From CAZPMT01 sp964587655 (GTDB taxonomy: Bacteria > Hydrogenedentota > Hydrogenedentia > Hydrogenedentales > SLHB01), in the NCBI GenBank assembly GCA_964587655.1, contig CAZPMT010000114.1, positions 1-18,295 on the forward strand: a stretch of DNA of 18,295 bases. Reading direction: 5' to 3'. Below the pieces are notes generated by a model. That model did not search any database. It was given only the letters and a program-made list of their open reading frames with translations, and was not told the origin of the DNA. A program made the position numbers and the translations under genes. Shown here piece by piece: positions 1 to 6,045 of this stretch (its first letter is position 1; each line of letters starts with the position of its first letter).

Positions 1-820
1 CGCCGAGGCCGGGTCCGGGATAGAACGGCATGAAGCCGAACGGCTTCGTCGCGGCGGCATCGATGACCTCCCAGACGTCGATCCCCATGCGGTCGCAGAG
101 CATCTTGAGTTCGTTGACGAGCGCGATATTGACGCCACGGAAGATGTTCTCGAGGAGTTTCGTCATCTCGGCCGCCGCCGGACTGGATACGCGCACGATG
201 CGCTCGAAGATAAGACCGTAGAAGAGCGCGCCGAGATCCGCGCACTGCGACGTAACGCCCCCTATCACCTTTGGGATGTTGCGAATGGAATACGTTGGAT
301 TTCCCGGGTCCTCGCGTTCCGGTGAAAAGACCAGAAAAAAGTCCTCGCCGACACGGAGTCCCGTCTCGCTCAGCTTTGGCAGCAACACCTCCGTGGTCGT
401 TCCCGGATACGTGGTGCTTTCCAGGATGATCAACTGCCCCGGCCTGAGAGATGCACGGATCTGCTCCGTCGTCGCCACGACGTACTGCAGGTCGGGCGCC
501 TGGTGGGCGTCCACGGGCGTGGGAACGCAGATGCTGATGCAGTCCGCCTCGCGAAGCCGCGAGAAATCGGTCGTCGGCAGGAATCTGCCTTCGGAGACGA
601 CTTGCCGGATCCACGCCGGGTCGATGTGCCGGATGTAACTCTTGCCGGCGTTCAGCGCGTCCGTCTTCTTGGGGTCGACGTCAAAGCCGATGACGCGGCA
701 CCCGGCGTCACACAGATGCCGGACCAACGGAAGGCCGACATACCCCAGGCCGATCACGCCGCTCACGGCTGAGCGATTCTCGACCTTCTCTCTCAGTTGA
801 CCCAATACGCTTGTGCTCAC
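1..820 (-). CDS. Nucleotide-sugar dehydrogenase (UDP-HexNAc 6-dehydrogenase type), 3' end cut by window
   Basis: The protein reads as an NAD-dependent dehydrogenase that oxidises C6 of a UDP-sugar to the uronic acid for surface polysaccharide synthesis in the cytoplasm. Residues 21-32 carry the Rossmann motif GVIGLGYVGLPL, followed by the acidic NAD ribose-binding stretch FDVDP near residue 47. Further on are the family motifs CVPTPVD, ESTTYPGTT, FSPEREDPGN and KLLENIFRGVNIALVNEL. The SPERxxPG form resembles WbpA/TviB-type enzymes rather than UDP-glucose dehydrogenase. The start is GTG at 820, with AGGAG ten bases upstream. About 273 codons are visible; family members are about 430 residues. 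The window ends inside PGPGLG, just before the expected catalytic Cys motif (GGHC), so catalytic competence cannot be judged. The family is clear; the exact substrate is inferred. Confidence 0.9.
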   Translation of the reverse strand, partial: MSTSVLGQLREKVENRSAVSGVIGLGYVGLPLVRHLCDAGCRVIGFDVDPKKTDALNAGKSYIRHIDPAWIRQVVSEGRFLPTTDFSRLREADCISICVPTPVDAHQAPDLQYVVATTEQIRASLRPGQLIILESTTYPGTTTEVLLPKLSETGLRVGEDFFLVFSPEREDPGNPTYSIRNIPKVIGGVTSQCADLGALFYGLIFERIVRVSSPAAAEMTKLLENIFRGVNIALVNELKMLCDRMGIDVWEVIDAAATKPFGFMPFYPGPGLG

Positions 821-846
821 AAATAGGCCGCTCCTGACAGCGTCTA

Positions 847-875
847 TCGGACGGATCCGACAGATCGGTCTGATC
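847..875. repeat. Imperfect 9-bp tandem repeat, consensus TCNGNCNGA
   Basis: Three consecutive 9-mers, TCGGACGGA, TCCGACAGA and TCGGTCTGA, are followed by TC. They lie in the 5' untranslated leader of the dehydrogenase gene. A single related 9-mer, TCTGACAGA, occurs at 4818-4826, just after the purine nucleoside phosphorylase stop codon, which suggests a dispersed simple repeat. The units can also pair locally (CCGA with TCGG). Confidence 0.5.
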
Positions 876-877
876 TA

Positions 878-906
878 AGTATAACCGCACGGTTCCCTTG
901 CATCAA
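878..906 (-). promoter_or_regulatory. Sigma70-like promoter for the nucleotide-sugar dehydrogenase
   Basis: On the minus strand a -35 TTGATG (901-906) is followed after exactly 17 bp by a -10 TATACT (878-883). The predicted transcript would start about 50 bases before the GTG at 820 and would run through the 9-bp-periodic tract. Only sequence matches support it. Confidence 0.6.
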
Positions 907-1030
907 AAGCGGAGGAGCATGCCGACACTCCGGGAACAGGCCCGCTTTCCAAGAGTGCCGTATGCCGCTTTCGCCCGGTTGCGTCGCGGCGAGTTCGGAT
1001 GGTAGGGTACGCGCCGCGGCCGGAGCAGGA

Positions 1031-1159
1031 ATGGACGAAGCAGTGGAATTGAAAACAGCGTTTTGCCGGGCGTTCGACGCACGCGCGGAGCCGCAGTTGT
1101 GCCGCGCGCCGGGCCGCGTAAACATCATCGGCGAGCACACGGATTACAACGGCTTGCCC
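1031..1159 (+). pseudogene. galK: Galactokinase 5' fragment (truncated)
   Basis: The reading frame from the ATG at 1031, with GGAGCAGGA directly upstream, gives about 43 residues. These end in CRAPGRVNIIGEHTDYNG, which is the diagnostic N-terminal signature of galactokinase (GHMP kinase family), including the sugar-binding EHTDYNG loop. Similarity stops at about 1159. The frame then runs through unrelated codons to a stop at 1229-1231, so the ~340 residues holding the ATP-binding GHMP motif and the catalytic core are absent. This is a deletion or rearrangement scar and the product cannot be active. The start codon and ribosome site are still intact, which suggests the loss was fairly recent. 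Confidence 0.8.
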
Positions 1160-1326
1160 GCATTGTCTAGCCACCAGGACAGGTGTCCCAGGACGCGGAT
1201 CTCTTCCTCTTTCGGTTTCGGATGTTTTTGACAGTCATCACGAGTTCATGATAGGGTTTTCACGGGAATGGATGACTCCCCGAAAGAGGTTCAGATGGCA
1301 TACCGGCGCGCTGACAGGAGCGATCC
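1160..1326. other. Rearranged intergenic stretch after the galK break
   Basis: No gene can be supported here. The stretch contains the short palindrome GGACAGGTGTCC just after the break, a minus-strand 23-codon frame (1238-1167) that I cannot assign, and the promoter of the next gene. Together with 821-1030 this makes about 500 bases without an intact gene. 821-1030 holds the dehydrogenase promoter, the 9-bp repeats and a short nested inverted repeat (CACTC...GAGTG, about 929-957). Confidence 0.5.
1228..1257 (+). promoter_or_regulatory. Candidate promoter for the B-box/TPR gene run
   Basis: A perfect -35 TTGACA (1228-1233) is followed after 18 bp by TAGGGT (1252-1257), which keeps the key first, second and last positions of a -10 box. 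It lies about 70 bases before the ATG at 1327 and is the only good candidate before this four-gene run. The weak -10 limits confidence. Confidence 0.45.
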
Positions 1327-2283
1327 ATGCAATGTCCGAATCATTCCCAGGCTGAGACGATAGGCTACTGCTGCGTGTGCGCCAGTTTCGGATGCGCCGA
1401 ATGTCTGAAGACGCACGAGGGCAACCTGTACTGTCGGCGGCATTACCAGCCCATCGCGCAAAAAATTGAAGAAGAGAAACGACACGAAGAGATGCGCAAG
1501 AAGCGTCCGCGGCAGCTTCTGGCCGTGCGTTACGCGAACGGCCGTTGCCAGTACGGCATTTGCTACGCACTGAATCTGCGGGACGCGATGTTCCATTTGG
1601 ACCTCGTGGACAGCAGCGGCGTGCCGATGGGAAAGAACGAGGCCGTCCGCTTCCAGGACCTCAAGGCCGTATTCCTTGTGAAGAGCTTTGACGGGCATTT
1701 CGACAAGAACCTTCGGTACAAGGAATGGACGCCGGAAGGCGGGGAAATGGTCGTCGAGTTCAAGGACGGCGAGATCGTGCGAGGGTTCTCGTTGCGCCGC
1801 CGCGACCTGAACGAACCCCGCTTTCATCTCATTCCGGCCGACCAAAACACGAACAACATCAGCATCCTCGTGGAGGCGAGCGCGCTCCGAAACGTTTACA
1901 CGCCTGAAGAGTATAAGGAGAAGATGCTGCGGGAACGCGAGGCCTTGCGCGAGCAGGAAAGCGCGACGTTGTCGCAGGAAGAGACCACGGGCGATTTCTA
2001 CTTCGAAACGCGGAACTATCCAGCGGCCCTCGAGCAGTACAAGCTCGCGGCGGCCAAGTTTCCGCAGTCGCCCCGGTTGCGCAAGAAGATAATGTTGGCG
2101 GAGTACAACGTGGGCGTGCAGTACATCAAGCGCCATGAATACAAGCAAGCGCTTTCGTACATGGAGGCCATCCTGAAGATGGACCCCCGGAACGATCGCG
2201 TCGCAAAGAAAGTGTCTCAACTCAGACACATCATTAAGAAGGAAGGGCCAAATCGCGAACAGGACAAGCTTCCGCAGGAATAG
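1327..2283 (+). CDS. B-box zinc-finger and TPR protein of unknown function
   Basis: A 318-residue cytoplasmic protein, started at ATG 1327 with AGGAG seven bases upstream. Residues 3-39 form a compact zinc-binding module with C3/H6, C15/C18, C23/C26, H30 and C36/H39, in the manner of a B-box finger. Residues 44-62 are a highly charged helix. Residues 62-190 form a beta-rich domain with the signature GEIVRGFSL ... FHLIPADQNTNNISILVEA. This resembles a small domain found in bacterial regulators that ends in a (F/L)xPxDxxxNN(I)xI motif (DUF6982-like, from memory). Residues 195-215 are helical and 218-300 contain two TPR-like repeats (NYPAALEQYKLAAAKFP and EYKQALSYMEAILKMDP). The architecture points to protein-protein interaction and scaffolding. 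No catalytic motif is visible and no specific role can be assigned. It heads a co-directional run, 49 bp before the next gene. Confidence 0.8.
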   Translation: MQCPNHSQAETIGYCCVCASFGCAECLKTHEGNLYCRRHYQPIAQKIEEEKRHEEMRKKRPRQLLAVRYANGRCQYGICYALNLRDAMFHLDLVDSSGVPMGKNEAVRFQDLKAVFLVKSFDGHFDKNLRYKEWTPEGGEMVVEFKDGEIVRGFSLRRRDLNEPRFHLIPADQNTNNISILVEASALRNVYTPEEYKEKMLREREALREQESATLSQEETTGDFYFETRNYPAALEQYKLAAAKFPQSPRLRKKIMLAEYNVGVQYIKRHEYKQALSYMEAILKMDPRNDRVAKKVSQLRHIIKKEGPNREQDKLPQE

Positions 2284-2332
2284 GAGAGGACTCTCTTCGG
2301 GGTTTTCCGCGGAACGCGGGTAGAAGTCGGTA

Positions 2333-3064
2333 ATGCTCATCGCAGTGATCGCAGATCTTCACGCAAACCTCGAGGCGACGGAGGCCGTCCTCAAGGAAAT
2401 CGACGCACGCAGCCCCGACCGAATCTTTTGCCTTGGGGATCTGAGCGGCTACAACGCTCAGCCCAATGAGGTCATCGATTTGATTCGAGAGCGGGACATC
2501 CCGACGATCCTGGGCAATCACGACGCGGCGGTATGCGGGCTCGAGGCCCCGTGGTTCTTCCGAGCGGCCGCGAAGCGCGCCATCGAATGGCAGATGGAAC
2601 GCATTACTGAGGAAAACCGCCGATGGCTGGCGCGGGCCCCGGAGCAAATCGTCTTCAACCGAGTCTACTTGGGAGTGCACGGTTCGCCGGGAAGCCGCGA
2701 CGATTACATCATCGACTGGTTGGATGCGATGCGTCAGTTGGAATTCCTGAACGGGCGGGACGTTCACGTCTGCTTTTTCGGTCACAGTCATCGCCCGTCA
2801 TTTTTCAGCGAGAAGGGGACGGAACAAACGGTGGGGCACGGCGCGGTGCACGAGTTGAAGTTGAAAAACCGCTATTTCATCAATCCCGGCGCCGTCGGAC
2901 AGCCGCGGGACGGGGATCCGCGCACTGGGTTTGGCCTGCTTGACACGGAAAAGATGACATTCGAATTCTGCCGGGTCGAGTACGACGTGGAACTCTGCGC
3001 CCAGAAGATCGCCGCTGCGGGCCTGCCGTTGGAACTGGCCCGGCGGCTGTCCAAAGGCAAGTGA
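2333..3064 (+). CDS. Calcineurin-like metallophosphoesterase (YfcE/MJ0936-type)
   Basis: A 243-residue two-metal phosphoesterase. The metal-ligand motifs appear in order: D8-x-H10 in IADLHANLEA, GD36 in CLGDLSGYN, GNH63D in ILGNHDAAV, H116 in GVHGSPG, and GH151SH153 in FFGHSHRP. The late NPGAVGQPRDGDPR block is typical of the YfcE/MJ0936 phosphodiesterase group. Such enzymes hydrolyse phosphodiester or phosphomonoester bonds, but the natural substrate is usually unknown. No signal peptide is visible, so it is probably cytoplasmic. The ATG at 2333 begins directly at the conserved N-terminal strand, although the Shine-Dalgarno is weak. It ends 9 bp before the dGTPase gene, which implies co-transcription and perhaps action on nucleotide-derived phosphates; that role is inference. 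Confidence 0.88.
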   Translation: MLIAVIADLHANLEATEAVLKEIDARSPDRIFCLGDLSGYNAQPNEVIDLIRERDIPTILGNHDAAVCGLEAPWFFRAAAKRAIEWQMERITEENRRWLARAPEQIVFNRVYLGVHGSPGSRDDYIIDWLDAMRQLEFLNGRDVHVCFFGHSHRPSFFSEKGTEQTVGHGAVHELKLKNRYFINPGAVGQPRDGDPRTGFGLLDTEKMTFEFCRVEYDVELCAQKIAAAGLPLELARRLSKGK

Positions 3065-3073
3065 GGCGAAGCA

Positions 3074-4096
3074 TTGACCCTGCGCGAGAAACTCGAGGCG
3101 GAGGAATGCCGCCGACTGGCCCCCCATGCGGCGAGATCGTGTGAGTCGCGCGGGAGACTGCGGCCCGAGCGCGAACACGACTACCGCATGGCGTTCCATC
3201 GCGACCGAGACCGCATCCTGCACACGAAGGCGTTCCGACGGCTCAAGCGCAAAACACAGGTCTTCCTGGCCCCCGAAGGCGACCACTACCGGACGCGGCT
3301 GACACATACACTCGAAGCGGCGCAGATTGCGCGCACGGCGGCCCGCGCATTGTTTCTGAATGAGGATCTCGCCGAGGCCATCGCCCTGGGGCATGACCTC
3401 GGACACACGCCGTTCGGCCACGCCGGCGAGGTGGTCCTGAATGAAGTCTATGTCCCCGGATTCCGTCACGCGGAGCAAAGCCTGCGCGTCGTGGACAAAC
3501 TCGAACCGGGCCGGGACGGGCTTGGTCTGAATCTGACGTTCGAGGTGCGGGACGGCATCCTGAACCATTCAAAAGGGAAGAACATCCTCGTGCGAAGGCG
3601 TGCAGAGCGCCCCGCTACGCTCGAGGCGGAACTGGTCAGCGTGTGCGACGCCATCGCTTATGTCAACCATGACATCGACGACGCCATCCGGGCCGGCGTG
3701 ATCACGCCGGCCGATCTTCCGCGGGACGCGATCCGCGTCTTGGGTCCAACCCCTTCCGCCCGCATCGACGCCATGGTGACGGCACTGATCGAAGGCAGCC
3801 GGGAAGGCGAGATCGGCATGACCCAGGAGATCCGCGACGCCACAAACGCGCTGCGGACTTTTATGTATGAAAGCGTGTATTCCTGCGAGGCCGTCACGCG
3901 GGAGATTGACAAGGCGAAGAAGCTCTTTCGAGAGATGTACATGCACCTTCTCGAGCATCCTTCGCCGGAGAGCGCCGCGGGCAGCCCCGAAGATCCGCTT
4001 GATCGGCGCACGGTGGACTTTCTGGCCGGAATGACGGACCCGTATGCGCTGAGTTTGTATCAACGGCTGTTCTTTCCGGTTGCGTGGAATGCATGA
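3074..4096 (+). CDS. dgt: Deoxyguanosinetriphosphate triphosphohydrolase-like protein (HD superfamily)
   Basis: A 340-residue HD-domain hydrolase. Family members remove triphosphate from dGTP or other dNTPs to give the deoxynucleoside. Visible motifs are the N-terminal SRGR and FHRDRDRILHTKAFRRLKRK blocks, THTLEAAQIAR with H78, GHDLGHTPFGHAGE with H107-D108, H111 and H116, and the late metal-binding VCDAIAYVNHDIDDA near residue 193. The length suits the shorter, Thermus-like branch rather than the ~505-residue E. coli Dgt. The start chosen is TTG 3074, 9 bp after the phosphoesterase stop. The next ATG (3189) would delete the conserved SRGR/RDRDRI region, so the rare TTG start is well supported. 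The 3' end overlaps the PNP gene. Activity on dGTP specifically is inferred from the family. Confidence 0.9.
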   Translation: MTLREKLEAEECRRLAPHAARSCESRGRLRPEREHDYRMAFHRDRDRILHTKAFRRLKRKTQVFLAPEGDHYRTRLTHTLEAAQIARTAARALFLNEDLAEAIALGHDLGHTPFGHAGEVVLNEVYVPGFRHAEQSLRVVDKLEPGRDGLGLNLTFEVRDGILNHSKGKNILVRRRAERPATLEAELVSVCDAIAYVNHDIDDAIRAGVITPADLPRDAIRVLGPTPSARIDAMVTALIEGSREGEIGMTQEIRDATNALRTFMYESVYSCEAVTREIDKAKKLFREMYMHLLEHPSPESAAGSPEDPLDRRTVDFLAGMTDPYALSLYQRLFFPVAWNA

Positions 4097-4803
4097 AAGC
4101 ATCGCTCGGAATTGTGTGTGGGTCAGGCATTGCGCTTGAAAGCCTGCTGGACGAGCGCACCGGGGAGCGCCGTTTCCGGGATATCCCGGAACTGGCGGAC
4201 TGCGTCGGACCGGACCACAACGAGATCCCGGGTCACAATCTGAAATTCATCTTCGGACGGTGCGGCGATCACCAGGTCGTGGTCCAGTGCGGACGCCTGC
4301 ATCTCTACGAAGGGCTGGGCTATGAGACGGCAACCCATCCCGTCGGCTTCATGCATTCCCTCGGCGTACAAAGCGTCATATTCACGTGCGCCGCGGGAGG
4401 CCTGAAACCGGGGATACAGTCCGGAGACCTCGTGGCCGTCGAACGCGTGCGCATGTGGCGCTACCGAAAATGGACGGCGACTCCCAGCATGCTATTTACG
4501 GACTTCCTCGTCCCGGGCTGCGACTTCGTTGGGACCTATCAATGGGTGCACGGGCCTTGCTACGAGACGCAAGCGGAAATCGCGGCTATCCAGCGACTCC
4601 AAGCCGAGGCCGTCGGGATGAGCTCGGCGCCGGATCTGTTCCGTTGCCAGGAACTCGGCATGCGCGGCGGAATCGTGGCCTGCATCACAAACTCGTGCTG
4701 CCGGCGCGAGGTGCTAACTCACGACCGCGTCATGGCCGCCTCCGCCAAAGCATCGGCAAGACTCGCCTCCATCATTCGCCGCGGCCTGGACTCCGTGGCA
4801 TGA
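4093..4803 (+). CDS. Purine nucleoside phosphorylase (trimeric PNP/MTAP family), shortened
   Basis: A 236-residue enzyme that cleaves purine (deoxy)nucleosides with phosphate to base plus (deoxy)ribose-1-phosphate. Conserved elements are the phosphate loop CGSGI (9-13), QCGRLHLYEG with R68, H70 and Y72, TCAAGG (98-103), GTYQWVHGPCYETQAEI with E158, AVGMSSAPD (173-181), and ITN200. The ATG at 4093 overlaps the dgt stop as ATGA, a classic translational-coupling junction. An in-frame GTG at 4084 would add only three residues. Only about 34 residues separate GDLVAVE from GTYQWV, whereas typical family members have a longer stretch containing an NPL...RFPDMS-like segment. About 30-35 residues appear to be missing there. 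Placed after a dGTPase, it would finish conversion of dGTP to guanine. Confidence 0.87.
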   Translation: MKASLGIVCGSGIALESLLDERTGERRFRDIPELADCVGPDHNEIPGHNLKFIFGRCGDHQVVVQCGRLHLYEGLGYETATHPVGFMHSLGVQSVIFTCAAGGLKPGIQSGDLVAVERVRMWRYRKWTATPSMLFTDFLVPGCDFVGTYQWVHGPCYETQAEIAAIQRLQAEAVGMSSAPDLFRCQELGMRGGIVACITNSCCRREVLTHDRVMAASAKASARLASIIRRGLDSVA

Positions 4804-4837
4804 AGAGCAACGCGAGATCTGACAGATTGTGAAGAAA

Positions 4838-4850
4838 TGCCGTCACGGCA
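4838..4850 (-). terminator. Weak hairpin between convergent genes
   Basis: TGCCG-TCA-CGGCA forms a 5-bp stem with a three-base loop in the 61-bp gap between the PNP and kinase-like genes. Read on the minus strand it is followed by TTTCTTC, so it could end the kinase-like transcript. The stem is short and the T tract is interrupted, so this is tentative. Confidence 0.3.
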
Positions 4851-4864
4851 GACCCACCCAGTCA

Positions 4865-5902
4865 TCAACGGCGGCTGCCATTACTAGCGGCTCTCGCCGC
4901 TACTAGATCGAGCAACTGCGTATAGAGTGGCGCCTTGGCGCGCATCCAGTCCGCCTTTTCGGGCCTGTAGACTTGATCGGTAAGCGAGCACAACACCTCA
5001 AGGTGCTGGTATATCGCTGATTTCAGAAGTCTCTCGTAATCCACCTGTCGCAACGTTTCATATCCGATGAAGAAAGCATGTCCCGCTAACTCACGGGGAT
5101 CCTCACTGACGAGAGGACTATTCAGAGCCCAGATGGGGTGCGGTGCGCAGATTTCACCGACGAGATCTCCGTAGGGGTCGCGAAAACCGACCCACTCGAC
5201 ATCGCAGACGAAGGAGACTTGCCACTCCGTGCCTGCCCGAACGCAGTGCAACTCTGCGTCGCCCAGGCAAAGTGACTCTTCCTCGGCCACGGGCCACGGA
5301 CTTGATTCGATGGCTTCACGGGCCAAGTCGATCTTGCGCAACTCAACCGCCAACTGTCCGTCCCTGACGACAGACTCGAGTTGACCGAGCCGCCCCAGGA
5401 GACTTGTCCTGCCCGCGTCCAGGGCCTCGGCCTTGCGGGTGATGTTGTGTATCTCCGCGTAGGCACGGCCTAGCGCCTTCCGGATCTGCTCCTTCTCCGC
5501 CTCCGCAGTGTTCGGGTTGTCGGGGTGAGACAAATAGCTGCCCCACTCGCCAATCATGTAGTCCATGACCATGTAAGGGGTGGGAACGAACCTCCTGCTG
5601 GAATCGATTAAATGCACCCTGGGGACAGGAATGCTTGTCCGTTCCCCGATGAGTCGGTAGTTCTCGACTTCTCTTTCGAAAAAGGCGTCTCGATAGCCCC
5701 GGTTGATTCGGAAGACGTACTTCCGCGGGTGTCCCGCGAGCGTAACGATGTACGACACGTTGCCGTTACACCCGCAGACCCTCAGCACGCCGTTCTCGGA
5801 CTGAGGACGGATTTCGACGGCTGCTTCCAAGTGAGACCCAGCCCCGAACACATGGCGGGCAATCTCACTAAGGACCTCATGCGAAACATTGTCGATGGGC
5901 AT
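4865..5902 (-). CDS. Aminoglycoside-phosphotransferase-fold protein with altered catalytic loop
   Basis: A 345-residue protein with the layout of APH/choline-kinase-like enzymes. A beta-rich N-lobe (VSYIVTLAG ... KYVFRINRG, residues 49-69) is followed by FEREVENYRLIGE (helix C region), PYMVMDYMIGEW (hinge, 109-120), a helical C-lobe, and a metal-binding CDVEWVGFRDPYGDL with D234. The catalytic loop, normally HGDxHxGN, reads LGDAELHC at 213-220. The aspartate D215 remains, but the His is Leu and the metal-binding Asn is Cys. It may be a pseudokinase or an atypical phosphotransferase, and no substrate can be named. The ATG at 5902 has AGGTG eight bases upstream. The gene looks less GC-rich than its neighbours and is convergent with the nucleoside operon, which hints at separate acquisition. 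Confidence 0.72.
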   Translation of the reverse strand: MPIDNVSHEVLSEIARHVFGAGSHLEAAVEIRPQSENGVLRVCGCNGNVSYIVTLAGHPRKYVFRINRGYRDAFFEREVENYRLIGERTSIPVPRVHLIDSSRRFVPTPYMVMDYMIGEWGSYLSHPDNPNTAEAEKEQIRKALGRAYAEIHNITRKAEALDAGRTSLLGRLGQLESVVRDGQLAVELRKIDLAREAIESSPWPVAEEESLCLGDAELHCVRAGTEWQVSFVCDVEWVGFRDPYGDLVGEICAPHPIWALNSPLVSEDPRELAGHAFFIGYETLRQVDYERLLKSAIYQHLEVLCSLTDQVYRPEKADWMRAKAPLYTQLLDLVAARAASNGSRR

Positions 5903-5987
5903 TTTTCTTTCACCTGCCCTTCATGTTGTCACGCCAGTTAATCCATCTGATCGGTGAGGTAATTAATCTTACCGGACCTGATGGCAT

Positions 5988-6025
5988 GAAAAGCAACGTG
6001 CGACGCCCGAAGGCGCCGCACGTTG
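5988..6025 (-). terminator. Rho-independent terminator of the PFOR gene (UUCG loop)
   Basis: The arms at 5994-6007 and 6012-6025 form a 14-bp stem around a four-base loop. Read on the minus strand the loop is TTCG closed by C-G, a very stable tetraloop. The stem is fully paired with one G-U wobble, and the right arm is followed by CTTTT (5993-5989). On the plus strand the wobble becomes an A-C mismatch and there is no T run, so it works best for the minus-strand PFOR gene, which ends about 20 bases upstream. Confidence 0.88.
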
Positions 6026-6045
6026 TGAGGAGGTACTATTCCGAA

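Noticed and set aside
1167..1238. 23-codon minus-strand frame after the galK break
   Set aside because: It has no recognisable family and no clear ribosome site; it is too short to call a gene.
2305..2314. Palindrome TTCCGCGGAA before the phosphoesterase gene as an operator
   Set aside because: It is a single short GC-rich palindrome with no second copy or promoter next to it, so not supportable.
4883..4904. Hairpin TAGCGGC-TCTC-GCCGCTA as a terminator
   Set aside because: It lies inside the final codons of the APH-like gene and has no T tract, so it is probably a codon-level palindrome.
4797..5998. 16-bp direct repeats (GGCATGAA-R-AGCAACG at 4797-4812 and 5983-5998) flanking the APH-like gene as insertion boundaries
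   Set aside because: Only 15 of 16 bases match, one copy overlaps the PNP stop codon, and one such pair is expected by chance in a window of this size.
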